Positions 1-18,734 are shown, numbered from the stretch's first letter. The stretch: 64,000 bases of DNA from Patiria miniata (GCF_015706575.1 NW_024037062.1:8924811-8988810); one strand, 5' to 3'. Notes: generated by a model not told the origin, from the sequence alone. A program made the numbers and translations.

Positions 1-288
1 TTTATGTTTCATTTACTTTATTGAAATGGACATCTTTTGGTATTGGCCGGCCGCGCCCTCTCTGTTGGTTTATTGTACAACGCTATCACCCTTTAGCATA
101 ATGGTATGGTCCGCACTGCCACTGAGGCAACATGGCAGCCGATTTCGGAGCGGCACGGAGAGCCAATTTTCTTGAACTGAAAATCGCAATTTTCAGACGT
201 TTAACCTATTAATTTTAAGCCAAAATCTTGTTTCTGTCCATACTGTATGGGTTACATACTGCTTTTGTCAATTTTAATGCATTTTGGA

Positions 289-352
289 TGTGTTGACGCT
301 GTGTTGACGCTGTGTTGACGCTTTGGAGTGTGTTGACGCTGTGTTGACGCTG
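289..352. repeat. Short tandem repeat, 11-bp unit
   Basis: Five copies of TGTTGACGC lie at about 291-352, most spaced 11 bp apart, with one interruption (TTTGGAG). No gene is seen around it. This is direct sequence observation; no function is inferred. Confidence 0.7.
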
Positions 353-1574
353 TTTAGTATGACCGAGCTAGGTTAGTCATTGCAAACATGTTGAAAAGAC
401 ATGAATCTGGGATTGAAAAACTTTTCCAATCACTGTAGAGCCTAGCCCCATAAATGTGGCCTATTTAGGGGACTGCCTCCGTAAACATAGGCCACACATC
501 CACATGCATGACATGTACAAATACGTGTCGCACTTTGCCAAATTTTGATTTTCACATTTAGGCTTAGTTTGTAGGGTTGTTTTGCTTTAGAAGCATATTC
601 ACCCTCTTTAATTTTTATAGGCTAATCAGAAAGTGCTGCCTTTTTCAGACGGCTAACTTTTGTGAAATTTCATGTTGAAATTTTGATACGCAAACGTGTG
701 CAAATGGAGTCCCATACCTGGATTACTTGCCAAGTTTAGGGTGCACAGGCAAACGGAATGGTATGCGAAAACTACATGGCCAAAGGGGCAACAATGCAGA
801 CAGGACTTGGGGCGAAGTGTCGGGCTAGCGAGTGTCGTTGAACTTAGAAATGAAATTCCCCATTGTCTTGAAGAATTATTCACATTTTTGACATAAATTT
901 AACTGCACAATATCCTTACCACAGATAGTCATGTTGTTTTAGGGTTCAAAACTCTCGATAAACTGTGAAAAAAAAATCGACAGGAGTTCGGAACCTTCTC
1001 GAGTCCGCGAAATCCTGGAAGTGTTGATTATGAGCTGAACAATCAAACGATGAGGGTGCCCTTCTGGTTTAACGGACGTCGATCGACTTCCCACAAAATT
1101 TTGTGCAGGGGAAATTAACGTGATTAATTGTTCAAAGAAAAAATATTCTAATACTTTTCATTTGGCTTGTTATCGCGCGACCGTCACATGAAAGTTGTCT
1201 ATCGCTTACATTTTAGAAAATAGGGAATTATACTCGTTCTAGAAAAAAAATAATTTGCTTGGGTTTTTTTTGCAGCAGGTCTTATGGTATTAAAAATTGG
1301 TTTTAGATGGCGCGCTCCAGTTCAGAAATTGCGCACACTATTCAGAACGAATTGGGAGCGTCCCGGTCCGCTCTTAATTCCCAAGTTTAAATTAATTAAT
1401 TGATTACTTGTCATGTGCCGATTTTCTTCGTGCGATGTCTCATTGAAAAGCTCATAACTAATGTTATGCTAGAAAATTATCAATTCAATTTGAAATCTCT
1501 TTTGTAAGGTGCCACACCCAAAAAGCACGTATACACAAACTTTAATTTGATATTTTTTGTTCAATTTACAATTA
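353..1574. other. Intergenic stretch without a recognisable gene
   Basis: No coding exon with family resemblance is seen. At 360-435 there is a fragment resembling the interior of the GTTGCAACC MITE family (see 3599-3793). At about 1300-1400 there is a segment whose inverted, diverged copy occurs at about 14040-14190 (shared words include GCGCGCTCCAGTTC and TTAATTAATT), so it is a dispersed repeat. Confidence 0.5.
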
Positions 1575-2372
1575 CAGGGTGAGTCAAAAAAGCGGAACCC
1601 AGACCCCCAAAAATGTATTTCATATTTAAAAAAATATGTAGCACCAAAAATAATAACGACTGGAAAGCCAATTTCAAAAGCTACTTTTAAATGAAAAAAA
1701 TTACTGAAATTGCTCAATCAGTTCAAAGAATACCACCATTTAAACGCAGTGACCCTAAAAAAGGGGAGCCAACCCTCCCCCCCCAAAAAAAGTATATATA
1801 TTTCATATTAAAAAAAATATGTAGCACCAAAAGTAATAATGACTGGAAGCCAATTTCAGAAACTACTTTTAGATGTTAAAACTACTGAAATTGCTCAATC
1901 CAGTTCAAAGAATATCACCATTTAAACGCAACGACCCTAAAACCTGTTTCGTCCATAAACACGTTTTTACAACTGTCAACAACTGTAGTACATATTTATT
2001 AACAACCCTGGTAAGGCAAACATTATAAAATCCACTTTTTTTTTCAAAAGACGGGCCTTCAAAAGGACTTTGTTAAAAATGCTAACTTGAGGTTTTATCG
2101 CTGGTGATATGTTTGAAGACAATCGTCACGACGATTCTTGAAACCGCATTTTTGGACGAAAGAGGTTTTAGAGTCATTGTGTTTAAATGGTGATAAACTT
2201 TGAATGAATTGAGCAATTTTAAGTATTTTTTATTTTCATCTAAAAGTAGTTTATGAAATTGGCTTTCCAGTCATTGTTATTTTTGGTGTTTTTTATACAT
2301 ATTTTTTTTTTTTTTTTTATATGAAATATATTTTATTGGAGGTTTGGGTTCCGCTTTTTTGGACTCACCCTG
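1575..2372. mobile_element. Nonautonomous Tc1/mariner-like element with TA target duplication
   Basis: The left end CAGGGTGAGTCAAAAAAGCG (from 1575) is mirrored at the right end by CGCTTTTTTGGACTCACCCTG (to 2372), and both ends abut TA. TA target duplications and CAGGGTG ends are typical of Tc1/mariner elements. No transposase frame is present. The left half is internally duplicated: about 1590-1735 and 1790-1930 are near copies containing ATATGTAGCACCAAAA. A third, inverted copy lies at about 2180-2330. About 800 bp. Confidence 0.75.
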
Positions 2373-2914
2373 TATATGTTAACTTGGTTGTACGAATTAA
2401 TTGTAACTGATTATTATTAAAATAAAATAAATACATAGATCAATCAATTAATCAGAAACGCAGTAGGGGGGCAACTTTTCGTTTTCGTTTAAAATCCCCT
2501 CCCCCCCCCCTTCCCATCTTGACGTTACCGCCCAAAACTTATTCTGATTTCAAGCTATACCTACTCTAGATTCAAACACGTTTTTGTACTCCTTTACAGT
2601 TTTGTAACTTCAGTAATTCCCTTTTTCCCAGAAAATATGAAATATAATGAGTACACCATCAGCTGTCGGGGGACAAAGACGCTCTCAACTACTCGTTCAA
2701 AAACACAAGCTTGTCTGGTACCCAGAGTATTTCATGTGAAATGTGGACGAATTTGGTTACCAGATCAGAATATTTATTTGTACATTGAAAGTCGAGCCGT
2801 GAGATTGTGCAGCAGTCGTCGCGACGTTTCGACTTTTCTTTCCCGTCTGAGAAACAAGATCGTGTGTGCATATTGGAATTGGAGGTTATCTTTTTAGTTC
2901 GGTAAAACAGAAAT

Positions 2915-8836
<5,922 letters not shown>

Positions 8837-10496
8837 TGAGGTGTTACTTTTAAGAACGAAGGTTTAATATCTCAGGAGCCCAAGACTCACAGATTGTGTA
8901 TCGACAACGATACGACACACCGGTGAATTGGGATTCAAATATCAAAAAAAAAGTTCATGATTTTTTTTCGTTGCCTTCAAAAAGGCGAACCGTTCAAGTT
9001 GCATGCACTGCAAAAAGAAGTACTGTAATTTAAAGGGACAAAAGTACAGTACAGGGGTTTTAACTACGGCAGTCCACGTGAAAGTTGTCGGGGACTGACG
9101 TCGCTGATTAACGTTGCCTCTGTTCTAAGTCGAAGTTGAATGGCACGTTTGAGACTTTTACAAAACTGCAAACTCAAACTACGACTGAAAATATAGGATT
9201 AACAGTACTGTGTTAAGCTTACAAATAATGGGGGTGTATTTGACGGAAATATTTGTGCACTTATAAATTGCTCCCATTTTGCCTAAAATGTTAGGTAAAG
9301 TAAAAACGCTTTCCTGGCATTGCTCGAGACAAAACTTGATATTATATTCTGTAGGTAATTGTCGATCGCGCCCATTTTGCCTGGAACTGTGTGTAGTTGT
9401 TATTTCAAATGGGTCTTTGAGAATCATGTGTTGTCTTATTTAAAAATCTATTTATTACTAAAAAAATTAATGAATGCAGAGCGAGCTGTAATTCTAAAAA
9501 TAAAATAAAAATTATCTGCCCTACAATTAGACTGGCTCCCGGTCCTTATATTGTATTTGAAAAGGCTCTATTATCATGAATTCCATCTAACAATGATCGA
9601 GAAGATTTCCGTTGTAAAGTGTTACGCAATTGTGAAAGTTGGCTTGGTATGTGTCGTAGACTAAAGGGCCCGGAAAGAGTTACTTCAAAAGCCAGTATTC
9701 TGTGAACATCTTGTTTATGTTTAATTGTATGTACATGTATTTACTTATCAATATAACTATCTTCTTTTTGGAAGGTTTATGAGACTTAAACTTGTTGGGT
9801 TTTTTTGGGGGGGGGGGGGTGAAACCATGGTCATCTTCGTCTTTACGTTATGTACGTGATGTATTCAACAAGTCTGTCAAATCACTTCGAATTTAGTCCC
9901 AAAATGTTGGACTCTCAATCAATACTGTACTGCGCATGAGAGTCCCAAAACTTAAGATAGTGAAAACAGGCAACGCAAGAAAATAGACTGGCACATGAAA
10001 CAACCAATTCAACAACCCTTCAGTACTGCATCAATCAACTGTGTCATCAGAAACATCTGGTACCTAGTCTCTATTTCTACACATTCTCTCCATTGTCATG
10101 CCACCAGACTACTGAAAGGTCAACCTGTTCAAAAAGTTGGATATGTACCAGTCTAGTCTTAGGCTTCAAATTGAAATCACTTTGCTTCACTCTCGGGTGT
10201 GAATTGTAGAAGAAAGGTCTCCTTTAAAAATTGAATTGAGACCTCGAACTTGGCTGGTGAAATACTGAGGACCTTGTCTTTGCCTCTTGAGTGAGTAAAG
10301 TGAGCTAAGAGTGAGTAAAGTTGGCTTGATTTGGTTTTGCATGTTTTTCTGAGCTCAATGTCCCAGTCTGCTTCAAATGACGCACACAAAACTAAAAAGG
10401 TTGTATTCCATGTCCAAGTCATTCAAGAATTATTTTGGCACAGTATGGGTGCAGCATAAACAGATCATGTTGTTTATAGGGGAAGTATTTGGGGGA
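8837..10496. other. E2 3' flank, no further gene seen
   Basis: The presumed 3' UTR starts here. An AATAAA hexamer at 9499-9504 is a candidate polyadenylation signal. A G-run lies at about 9790-9801. I see no exon with family resemblance in the remainder. Confidence 0.4.
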
Positions 10497-10769
10497 ATTG
10501 TGCCTTTGATGATTCAAGCATGAAATTGGGGCATAATAATGTAATGAGAATGATATTTGGCTATAGGGCCATTGCAGATTTGTCCTTTAAAAAGATATAG
10601 GTAGAATAACAAGCAATTTTCAAAATGTTCAAATCACTGGCATAGCTTGTTATTCTACCTATATTTTTTTCGAAGGACAAATCTGCGATGGCCCTGGAGC
10701 CAAATGTCTGTCTCATGACATACTCTGACCGTGTGGCAAATGCCATGCTTGTATCATCAAAGGCACAAT
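10497..10769. repeat. Long hairpin (foldback) with two nested inverted arms
   Basis: The outer arms ATTGTGCCTTTGATGATTCA (10497) and its near-complement ending at 10769 enclose inner arms. The inner arms are 10566-10614 (GGGCCATTGCAGATTTGTCC...) and 10645-10694 (...GACAAATCTGCGATGGCCC). Inner arms are about 49 bp with about 90% complementarity and a loop of about 30 bp. It could be a MITE or a small-RNA hairpin precursor. Confidence 0.75.
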
Positions 10770-11447
10770 CCCATCACCTATTTGCCGTACTATTAAGGGA
10801 AAAAGTAAAGTGAAATAAGCAGCAAACGTTAGTATCTGCAATTTGGATCTTTCCCCAATCCTTGCCTGTAGACGGTTTGCAGTGCAGCCATGTTGGAGGT
10901 GGGTGCTTTTGTTCAACAGGGATAGGCATGGGTACCAGGTAATATGGGTAGACCTGTGGTACATTAATTGGTAACCCTCCTAGGCAAACATACATGTACA
11001 TTCTGTGCAAATTTGTCCTTTCAGCCAAGATCAATCAAGTGACTGTTGTCAACAGTTACAAGAGCTCCCAGCCTACATAAAGCAGGATTGACTGGCCGTG
11101 ACTGTTTATGTAACTCGATACAGCTTTGCTTTGACTGTGGGTGATTGATAAGCCAGCTGTGCCCACAACTTGCCTTTACCTGTTCATGGCCTGTTCGAAT
11201 TTGACTTGTCACAGTGCTTGCTTAAAGCACAACCTCCAAAGCGTGATGTCATTATGTTTCATTTCTATACTTCGGAAAAAGATACTGTGTAATCGTATGG
11301 GAAATCTAACAATGTTAATCGCTATTTGCTCTCTGTTCATTCTTGTAGTCATATCTCATATATTTATTTTATATGTGTATACTGTAATAAACATTTTGCC
11401 GACTAGAAATTATTGACAAAGTCAAGTGGTGTGTTTGTCTTGTGATA

Positions 11448-11981
11448 TTAAAGGGAATATACAACATTTGCAAACATCGAAAAACAAAATTACCAAATAT
11501 TTAAGAAATACCTTATTAGGATGTTGGTAAATAACAGTCTAAAGCATCCTGTAAAATAATGGCAACTGGTGTGAAGTTATTTTAAAGAAAAGTGGTATTT
11601 TAGTATAAATTTCCAACGGTGGTCGGCCGACCACCGTTGGAAAAACCTAACTATTTTTCAACTACTGCTCCAAATTTACCATTTTTTTCAGTCAAAACTT
11701 TGTTTGCTATTGGTTACATGTTCATGAACAGGTGCAGGCCAGCTAGACTGGTTCCCTTACCTTACAATTTTCCGGCATCTATAAATTGATCCATTTCATC
11801 TTTATTGGAGTCAGGGAACCAGACTACTTGAACATTAATGTTTTTCTCGGTTTTTCCAGTATTTTTTTAACACAAAACCTCAAACAAGTCAGTGTAACAA
11901 TATTCGATCTATTATACTAACCCCTCAAATAGTTCATTTCTGAAAATTACAGCAAAAGCCAATGATGTACATTCCCTTTAA
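11448..11981 (+). mobile_element. TTAA-palindrome MITE, family A (copy 1)
   Basis: Begins TTAAAGGGAATATACAACAT and ends TGTACATTCCCTTTAA. TTAA termini fit piggyBac-type target duplications. The interior has GGTTCCCT/AGGGAACC inverted words around a 34-bp perfect palindrome at 11610-11643 (halves CCAACGGTGGTCGG and CCGACCACCGTTGG plus flanking TTT/AAA). No transposase. Other copies: 21616-22146, 30628-31159 (inverted), 41078-41603 and 46846-47351. Confidence 0.85.
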
Positions 11982-13188
11982 TAATATATAAATGGAAACT
12001 TTTTCAAGACTATTCTTCGTAAGAATATAGGCCTAAATCAGTCCAAAACTTCCAATTCTGGAATATTTATTTTTTTTTTTTAAAGAACTCAATGAAAAAG
12101 ATTAATACTCCGATAATCAAATACATATTAAAATTGCAAGGACTTTTTTCAAGACTTTTCGTCATTCCAAGATGATAAAATACACACACTTTTTGTGCTG
12201 ATAAATAAACGAATTCCCCCCCCCCCATTTTTTAAGCGAATGCTTGGGTTGTAATTATATTTATATTAACTCATGTTCCAACATTCATTTACTTTTTCCC
12301 TTAACATTTCCTTATTTTTCTCTTTCATAGAAATTGGTTCATAGAAATTGGTTCGACACAAATTTCGAAGTGAAAAAAAAAATGAGAAAAGAGGGATTCA
12401 ATTACTCTAATAAAATAAACACTTTTATCCCACGCAAGAGTCTTCGAAGTTGAAAGAAATATTGCTGAATTTGACTTTTTCCCTGAAAAAGTTTAATGTG
12501 ATTCAAAGTTATCCAGAACTTAAATCAAAACACGTTTTATGATTCAAGTCATAAATTCAGATATTGTAAATAAGTTTTAAGATTTACAATACAAAAACTT
12601 ACACTGAAACTCATGGAAGAGAGCATAAATATCTCATAGTACGTTTTTATTTCTGTACCGTGACAAATTGTAACACACACTTTTCACTGTTTTGTAATAA
12701 TTGGCCTGAATTCGATAGAATTTCTTTTCAGGGCGGAATCAGTACGAGGTGTTTTGTTTTTTTGGGGGGGGGGCAACAATTTCAAGTGTCTATAGTTGCA
12801 GGCCAGTAAATCGGTCCAAAATTGCCTACGCCGGCCAAATCACGATTTGCATGCCCTCGAATTTGAGCATATTGTGGGCCATGAACTTGAGGGTTTGTAA
12901 AAAAATACGGGTGGAAGCCCTGCACAGGACTGTGAGCTTTCAGCTTGCAATGGAGTGAAGGCATCGTTGGCGATGGGCTTCAGGACCGTAGAGCGAGCCA
13001 GGCGAGGACGTGCGAAGAAAAATCGGGCCGGCGACATCGGCCGGTCGTAAGAAGCTTGTTCACATTATTTTTGAGGAAACAAATCCGTAAAAACAAATTA
13101 CCGTTTCATTTTCTAAAGACGTGATAATGTTGAAATAGTAGTGACGAAGTTGAAAATCTGTAGCTGTCCAAAAACAAATAGTAGAAGT
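11982..13188. other. Intergenic stretch without a recognisable gene
   Basis: AT-rich to about 12740, then a GC-richer segment at 12780-13040. That segment is open on the minus strand for about 65 codons but resembles no family I recognise. A C-run is at 12217-12225 and a G-run at 12763-12772. Confidence 0.4.
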
Positions 13189-13341
13189 CAGGCGCGGGTC
13201 CAAAGGGGGACGAAACACCCCCCCCCCCCCCCCCCACCGGTCAGACACACACGAAAAATAAATAATGTTTAATCAAATATAATAATGACACGGTCCGCCT
13301 GTCCTCAATAAATCCTGCAAAAAATCCTGGATCCGCCCCTG
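13189..13341. mobile_element. hAT-like MITE with poly-C core
   Basis: Inverted ends CAGGCGCGGGTCCA (13189) and TGGATCCGCCCCTG (13341) resemble the common CAGGGGCGGATCCA hAT terminus. The core holds about 18 C at 13218-13235. Length 153 bp. Target duplication not clear. Confidence 0.65.
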
Positions 13342-14261
13342 AACGCACCCGATAGCTCAAAAAAGCCTGCATAATAATAGTGTTCACTGTTGCGTAACTC
13401 TAAGTACATTTAGCACAAGATGTTTAATTTCCCGTCGTCAAATACCAACGGTACCTTAGCTTAATCGGTAAGCTCTGCGGCTGGTACTGTCCGTGAGTTC
13501 CAGGTTGGCGTCTTCGTACAGGTTCAGGGCATGTGGTCCACTCGGAGGACCAGGGCTTAGGGTGCCGCCCTGTTCCTCCCTTAGCTCTTTGCTTTTACAT
13601 GGCGCCTGGCCCTCCGGGGTAACATGGATGGACAGGGAAGGAAGTGTGTATTGGCCGGGACCCCCGAGATCCCAGAAGAGAACTAAGGGGTTGGCTGGGG
13701 CATTGTTATGGCTCAGACCGATCCCTGAAAGCTTGGCTAGCACATAACTTTTTGATTTTTTTTTAATCCTCTATTTTTTTTTTAACTTTGCTTTAGTTGG
13801 ATATTTACATTTGCCCGGCAGGTCTCCGGTAGTATTTAAAAAGGAATCAAAGGTATACGTCGTGAATCTATGAATATTAAATAATTGATTATTATCAAAA
13901 TTAAGTTTCGTTCGATCAATATGACTACGGTAACCGTTCATTTTACGTCAATTGGTAAATTTTGTAGAAGTTAAAAAGAATCCAAAAAAAATCGCGCAAA
14001 ATTTTGGCCTCAGAATTTTTTTTTTTTTTTTAATGCTTGACATCGACATGAGCTGATTTTTTTTGTTCAATTAATTAATTTGGATTTTCGAATTAAGAGC
14101 GGGATGCTCGGATCCTTATTCGTTTTGAATAGTGTGCGCAATTTCAGAACTGGAGCGCGCAATTTAAAACCAACTTTTCAAACTGTGTAAAGGCCTGCAA
14201 ACTAGCTGGATATTTTTGGTTCTACTTTCCCGATATCTTTGGCGCCTATTTTACCCAATAG
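13342..14261. other. No gene seen; possible old tRNA-like repeat
   Basis: At 13445-13750 a GC-rich block starts TACCTTAGCTTAATCGGTAA (A-box-like) and has a weak GAGTTCCAGG. It could be a decayed SINE, but the match is poor. The rest is AT-rich. The 14040-14190 segment is an inverted, diverged copy of 1300-1400. Confidence 0.35.
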
Positions 14262-14546
14262 CGCACCCAGGATTTAGCTTGGGGGGGGGGGGGGGGGGGG
14301 TTCTCACAATTTTGGGGTTTTTTTTTTCCAAACAAATTGGGTGTTTTTTTGGTGGGAGGAGGGAATATTTTGACGTTGGTGGCGCCACTTACACCCCTAT
14401 TATAATACTCGAAAATATGCCACATACATATCGGTCAATTCGTGGACCAAAAAAATGAACTCCCTCCAAAAAAAATATTACAAATTAACAACCTCTACGA
14501 GTGGGAGGGGTCAACCCCCCCCCCCCCCCCTTGGGTGCGCCACTAA
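14262..14546. mobile_element. Poly-G MITE with GCGCACCCA ends
   Basis: Left end TAGCGCACCCAGG plus a run of 20 G (14281-14300) is mirrored by 16 C (14515-14530) followed by TTGGGTGCGCCACTA. About 285 bp with no coding capacity. Confidence 0.65.
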
Positions 14547-14600
14547 TTTCATCCACCTCTGGCCAGTGGCACAGCGGTAGAGGGGTGTTTGCAGAGGGGG

Positions 14601-15041
14601 GTCAGACAAGTCGACCGTTGAGACAACTCGACTCGGGACAAGTCGCCCGTTGAGACAACTCGACCGTTGAGACAACTCGACCGTATGTGCGATAAATGGA
14701 AAGACAAGTCGACCGTTGAGACAAGTCGCCTCGCATGTTTTTGGGCCTAGTTTTGGGGATAGTACCGGGGATTTTGACGGCGGCTGATCGCCGTTTGGGA
14801 GTTATGACACGTAACAGAGCAGAGCCGATATAGCGCAGCGTGATTGTCCGTGCACATCGTTCGTTTTTGCCGGGCCTGTGCGCGCATCTCCGGTCAACCG
14901 CGTGGCCGTACCGTGCACGTGCCGTGCACGTTAGCTGTCTCAACGGTCGAGTTGTCCCGAGTCGAGTTGTCTCAACGGTCGACTTGTCTCAACGGTCGAC
15001 TTGTCCCGAGTCGAGTTGTCTCAACGGTCGACTTGTCTGAC
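14601..15041. mobile_element. MITE with modular TCGAC-rich terminal repeats
   Basis: The terminus GTCAGACAAGTCGACCGTTG (14601) is exactly inverted at 15041, and the inverted match continues for over 40 bp. Each arm is built of repeated 17-18-bp modules (CCGTTGAGACAAGTCGA and variants CTCGGGACAAGTCG, CAACTCGAC). An 8-bp direct repeat TTGCAGAG flanks it (left from 14589, right from 15045), with 4-5 extra bases at each end. The interior 14740-14930 is GC-rich. Confidence 0.78.
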
Positions 15042-17940
15042 ATTCTTGCAGAGTGGCAAATTGCAAACTGCTAGCTACAGATTTCAGGGGTGATCATCAT
15101 TCGGATGGAAATTTCTCCTAAAATTAACAAGTTCACCCCCGAAAATTGAAAAGAAAATGAAAGATGATGAAATAAGCATTAATTTGATGTGTGTTTTGAA
15201 CACCTTGGAAAGTTGTGAGTATTTTTCCTGAATTTCTGAAGACAGGGCATCATATTGTCTGCAACCTATTGTGTGCTAACAGAAAACTAGGCATTTACGC
15301 GTTTCCGTATGGACGACACACAGCAAAAGAACTGTACAGTTAGAGCGTGGTTTCCACTATGGACGTAAATCGGCCTTCAGAGGACTTTAGTGACGGTGAA
15401 GTTGTTCACACAGCAATGGATGCATTCCACACACAGAATCAGGCAAAATGGAGTTCCCTTTCGGGAACTAAAAACAGGCCGAGAGAGGCTGTCCGAGTCG
15501 TGCTTACAGTGTTTTCTTAATGGCAAAGTGTCTGTCCCCTGTTTCGGAGACAACGGGGTGGAGAATCTTGCTTATGGACATTTTTCTGTGAATGTGATCG
15601 TGTACGAATGAATGTACATTTCGCAAGCTATACGTCGTGCAAAAACCCGGTTCGGCAGGTTGTGTTAATTCCATAGTGTGTGCAGACTGTCGGACCGGAT
15701 CAAAAATGCCCATTTATGCGTTTCTACATTGCGCAAAGCCACACACTAGCACTGTACATTTTCTATGGGATTGGGGGAAACGAACATTGTGTATATAACC
15801 AGCCTTATGGGGACAATTTGTAACATCAAATCCCATACGCAGTACGTGGATTGTGTGCCGGATAAAAATGCTCATTTAGGCGTTTCCATAGGGCCTTTTT
15901 CTTCACACGCTGGACTTGTACGCTACATGTACACATGTATATGGAGACGTGCATAATAGGGAACAAAATATTCGTCTCCTCGCAGCAATTTCTATAGGTG
16001 AATACGTCTCCACAAGATTATCAGGAAATAGATATATGGATTTACTCAAAAACTAGGAATTTCCAAGGTGTGTTGATTTGTCACAAATTGAAGTATTTTA
16101 TGTAAGGCGGATATTAAGTCCTAATTTCAGCCCAGGAAATAAATTCTGGTTAAAAAAGAGCAGTTTGGAACCAGATTTTCAAACTCTAATAGTTTAGTGC
16201 ACGCGAGAACAACTTGACTCCACAACGGTGCAAATTCCAGTATGTGTGTATGGGGACAATTTGTGACGACCAAACTAGATATAGCCTGAAAGTACGCCAT
16301 TTCGTCTTTGAGCTTCCGGACCCCTCCGTGACACGGGGTTGCCCTTTCTGTTGCTTTAATTTTTGACAGAATGATTTCTAACCCGTTAATCATCTCAAGA
16401 AACATTCATGTTGGAATTGTATCTTGACAAAAAAATGACGAGAAATCATTTGTAGATGGGTAAAAACGAATTTTACTTGCGACCTTTCACATCCGGATTT
16501 TTGTACCTACTAGGTCGCTTGTTCAGTCACATTTGTTTCACATCGCGTACTTCGCCGAGAACGAAAATAATAACGACGCGAAAACTTTACCTGCCTACAT
16601 CCGATGGATTTTAGATTTAGTCGGGCTTGTTTGAATACAGTTCTTATCAACGGTCATTTTAGGTTTGTTTGTAAATCATAATGAGTCCCTCAAGTTTATT
16701 CACAAACATTGTTGGTCCTAAAAGACATTCTACTCTCCTATTTAAGTTTCAGTTTTCACCCAATGACGTAATGACCGCCACAAAATTATGGCATAATTGT
16801 TCATCTTTGTACGAGTGCTCCGAGTTGCAATAGTCCACATGTAAAGTTAAGATTTTCGGAAGTGAGAGGTCAATTTTTTGAACGATAATTCCTTTATGCG
16901 ATCTATTATTCAGTTTCCCTAATGCCAGTAACAAATTTCACACAGGCCTTTTCCGAGGGTGATTTTCTTAAGAAATCAATGTACCAAAAATAATTGGGGA
17001 AAAAAAACCTCCGACTTTTACAGGCCAATTTTCTATTCTAGGGGTCCGGAAGCGAGCCGTACACCAGGGGTCAACTTTCAGGCTCTATATTATGCAAGCA
17101 AAACAAAACAAAACTGTCTTGACCTCGAAATTTTGACCATTCAGCGGGTGCCTTCTATCGGGTATTCTGTAGCCCGTTGTTGTATTACAAAAACATGGCA
17201 TCCAGATTGACCAATCCACAGCTTAGTCCAGATTTCTGATCGAAATGACGTGACAATCTCTTAAGTCGACTCCGATTGGCTGGCATGCGGGGTCGCATAA
17301 AATTTGCAATGCTCACATAATTATATCAGAGGGTTCCGATCCGTTGAACAACGGACGATATAATATTCAAACATGACGGAAGGTTTCCCGTATTCCTCGC
17401 AACACTCTGCGTTCCATCCGCACCTGGGTTCCTTGTTATGTAAATGTTTGCCGCGCTTTTCAAATCCACTGAAGCAGGGCGTGTACACGGACGTCGCCAT
17501 GTTCCAGTGGGTTTTTTCCCCTATGTGTTATCAACCGACTGCAGTTATGCTACGTCATGTACAGTCTTCGGGCTTGTTTCAAGTTCTATGTCCTCCGTGA
17601 AATGATAGCTGACAGTGAAAAACGAAGCTGAATTTTCTTAGCTGACATACCGGTACACTGAGTGGTGAGTTTCTCTTTTCCAGTTTACCATAACTGCACT
17701 ATATATCGTTGTGATAGTAGCTTATAATAGGTCTACGTGCATTGTGTTGGGACTGTTCAATGGTTAGCCACGGAAGAAGTCTCTCAACTACTGGACGTCC
17801 TCCATGTTGTGTGAGCCACACAGCGATGCATGCTAAATTTCCAGAAAAGTTTTTTGATTCCCTGAATTTGAGAAGGTATCCTTTCCCTCACGTGGTATTT
17901 TACTATGGACACTACTCGTGAAAGAGCCTGAAAAAACCAT
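15042..17940. other. Long stretch with no supported gene
   Basis: No exon resembling a known family. At 15290-15960 a diverged motif (GCGTTTCC/T followed by ATGG or AYAG and later CACACACAGC or CACACGCTGG) recurs three to four times. Candidate upstream features of the synaptotagmin gene, such as a GTGAGT donor-like site at 17665, cannot be confirmed. Confidence 0.4.
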
Positions 17941-18147
17941 GGAAAGAACAGTTGCAACCTGACGCTACTATACTTCAGCGGTTGTGTACAACGTCTATGG
18001 AGAGTCAAGAAACATTTTAAGTATTCCCTAACAAAATTGGAAATGTTTCTCAATCCCAGATTCATGTTTTATCATCATTTTTACGATGAATAACCTTCAT
18101 TGAGATGATATATGAAAAAAGCAGCGTCAGGTTGCAACATTCTTTCC
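17941..18147. mobile_element. MITE of the GTTGCAACC family (copy 2)
   Basis: Opens GGAAAGAACAGTTGCAACCT and closes AGGTTGCAACATTCTTTCC. The interior shares GTGTACAACGTCTATGGAGA (reverse complement at 3740-3760) with copy 1. 207 bp. Confidence 0.8.
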
Positions 18148-18387
18148 AAAATCAAATTTCGTACGTTTTGAGGTTTAGTTTTCCTTTATTTATGAGGGAT
18201 ATTTGGAGGAAGTTTGAAATACATGTAACATCAATATGTGGCTCACAAAACATTTATGAGGCTGGTAATATGGATATGGGGATTGAATGTTAAAAAAATA
18301 CCCATGTAAAAAAATCATTGTACAGAAGTGATACAATGTGAAGGTTGGCTACTCAAATACACATAATTCATAAAACAAGATAATTAA

Positions 18388-18734
18388 GGCAGGCCTAGTA
18401 AAACTGGTCCCAGAGTGCACACAATTCTACTCAATTGATCCAGAATGGCTATTCACTGGAAGTCTTTTTATGCATCTGGTCTACATAGTGTGCCAGATTT
18501 AGCCAATTCATTGGTGTTATGGGGGTAATCGTATACGAAAGCACTGCCCGGCTCACAAGTGACAATCAGTGAGTCGATTTCAATTCAATCAACATGTATT
18601 TCCATAATGCCAGAAAACTTTTAATAAACAATGTAACAAAGTGAAGTTGTGAGTCAGTCGGTGGGGTAGGGACAAAGAGGACTCTTGGCTGGCCCTCTGG
18701 GACCAGCACATGAACAGTTTGTCTAAGGCCTTGC
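18388..18734. mobile_element. Inverted-repeat element, family C (copy 1), abutting a splice acceptor
   Basis: Ends GGCAGGCCTAGTAAAACTGG (18388) and, inverted, CTGGGACCAGCAC...AAGGCCTTGC (18734) are partly complementary. Copies at about 30300-31415 (split by a family A MITE) and 46690-46845 share TGGTCCCAGAGTGCAC, GAATGGCTATTCAC and ATGCATCTGGTC. The right end stops 25 bp before the synaptotagmin exon that holds the start codon. Confidence 0.7.

Noticed and set aside
17373..17664. Upstream coding exon of the synaptotagmin gene
   Set aside because: There is an open frame and a GTGAGT site at 17665, but the known coding exon has an in-frame stop before its ATG, so any upstream exon is non-coding and cannot be placed reliably.
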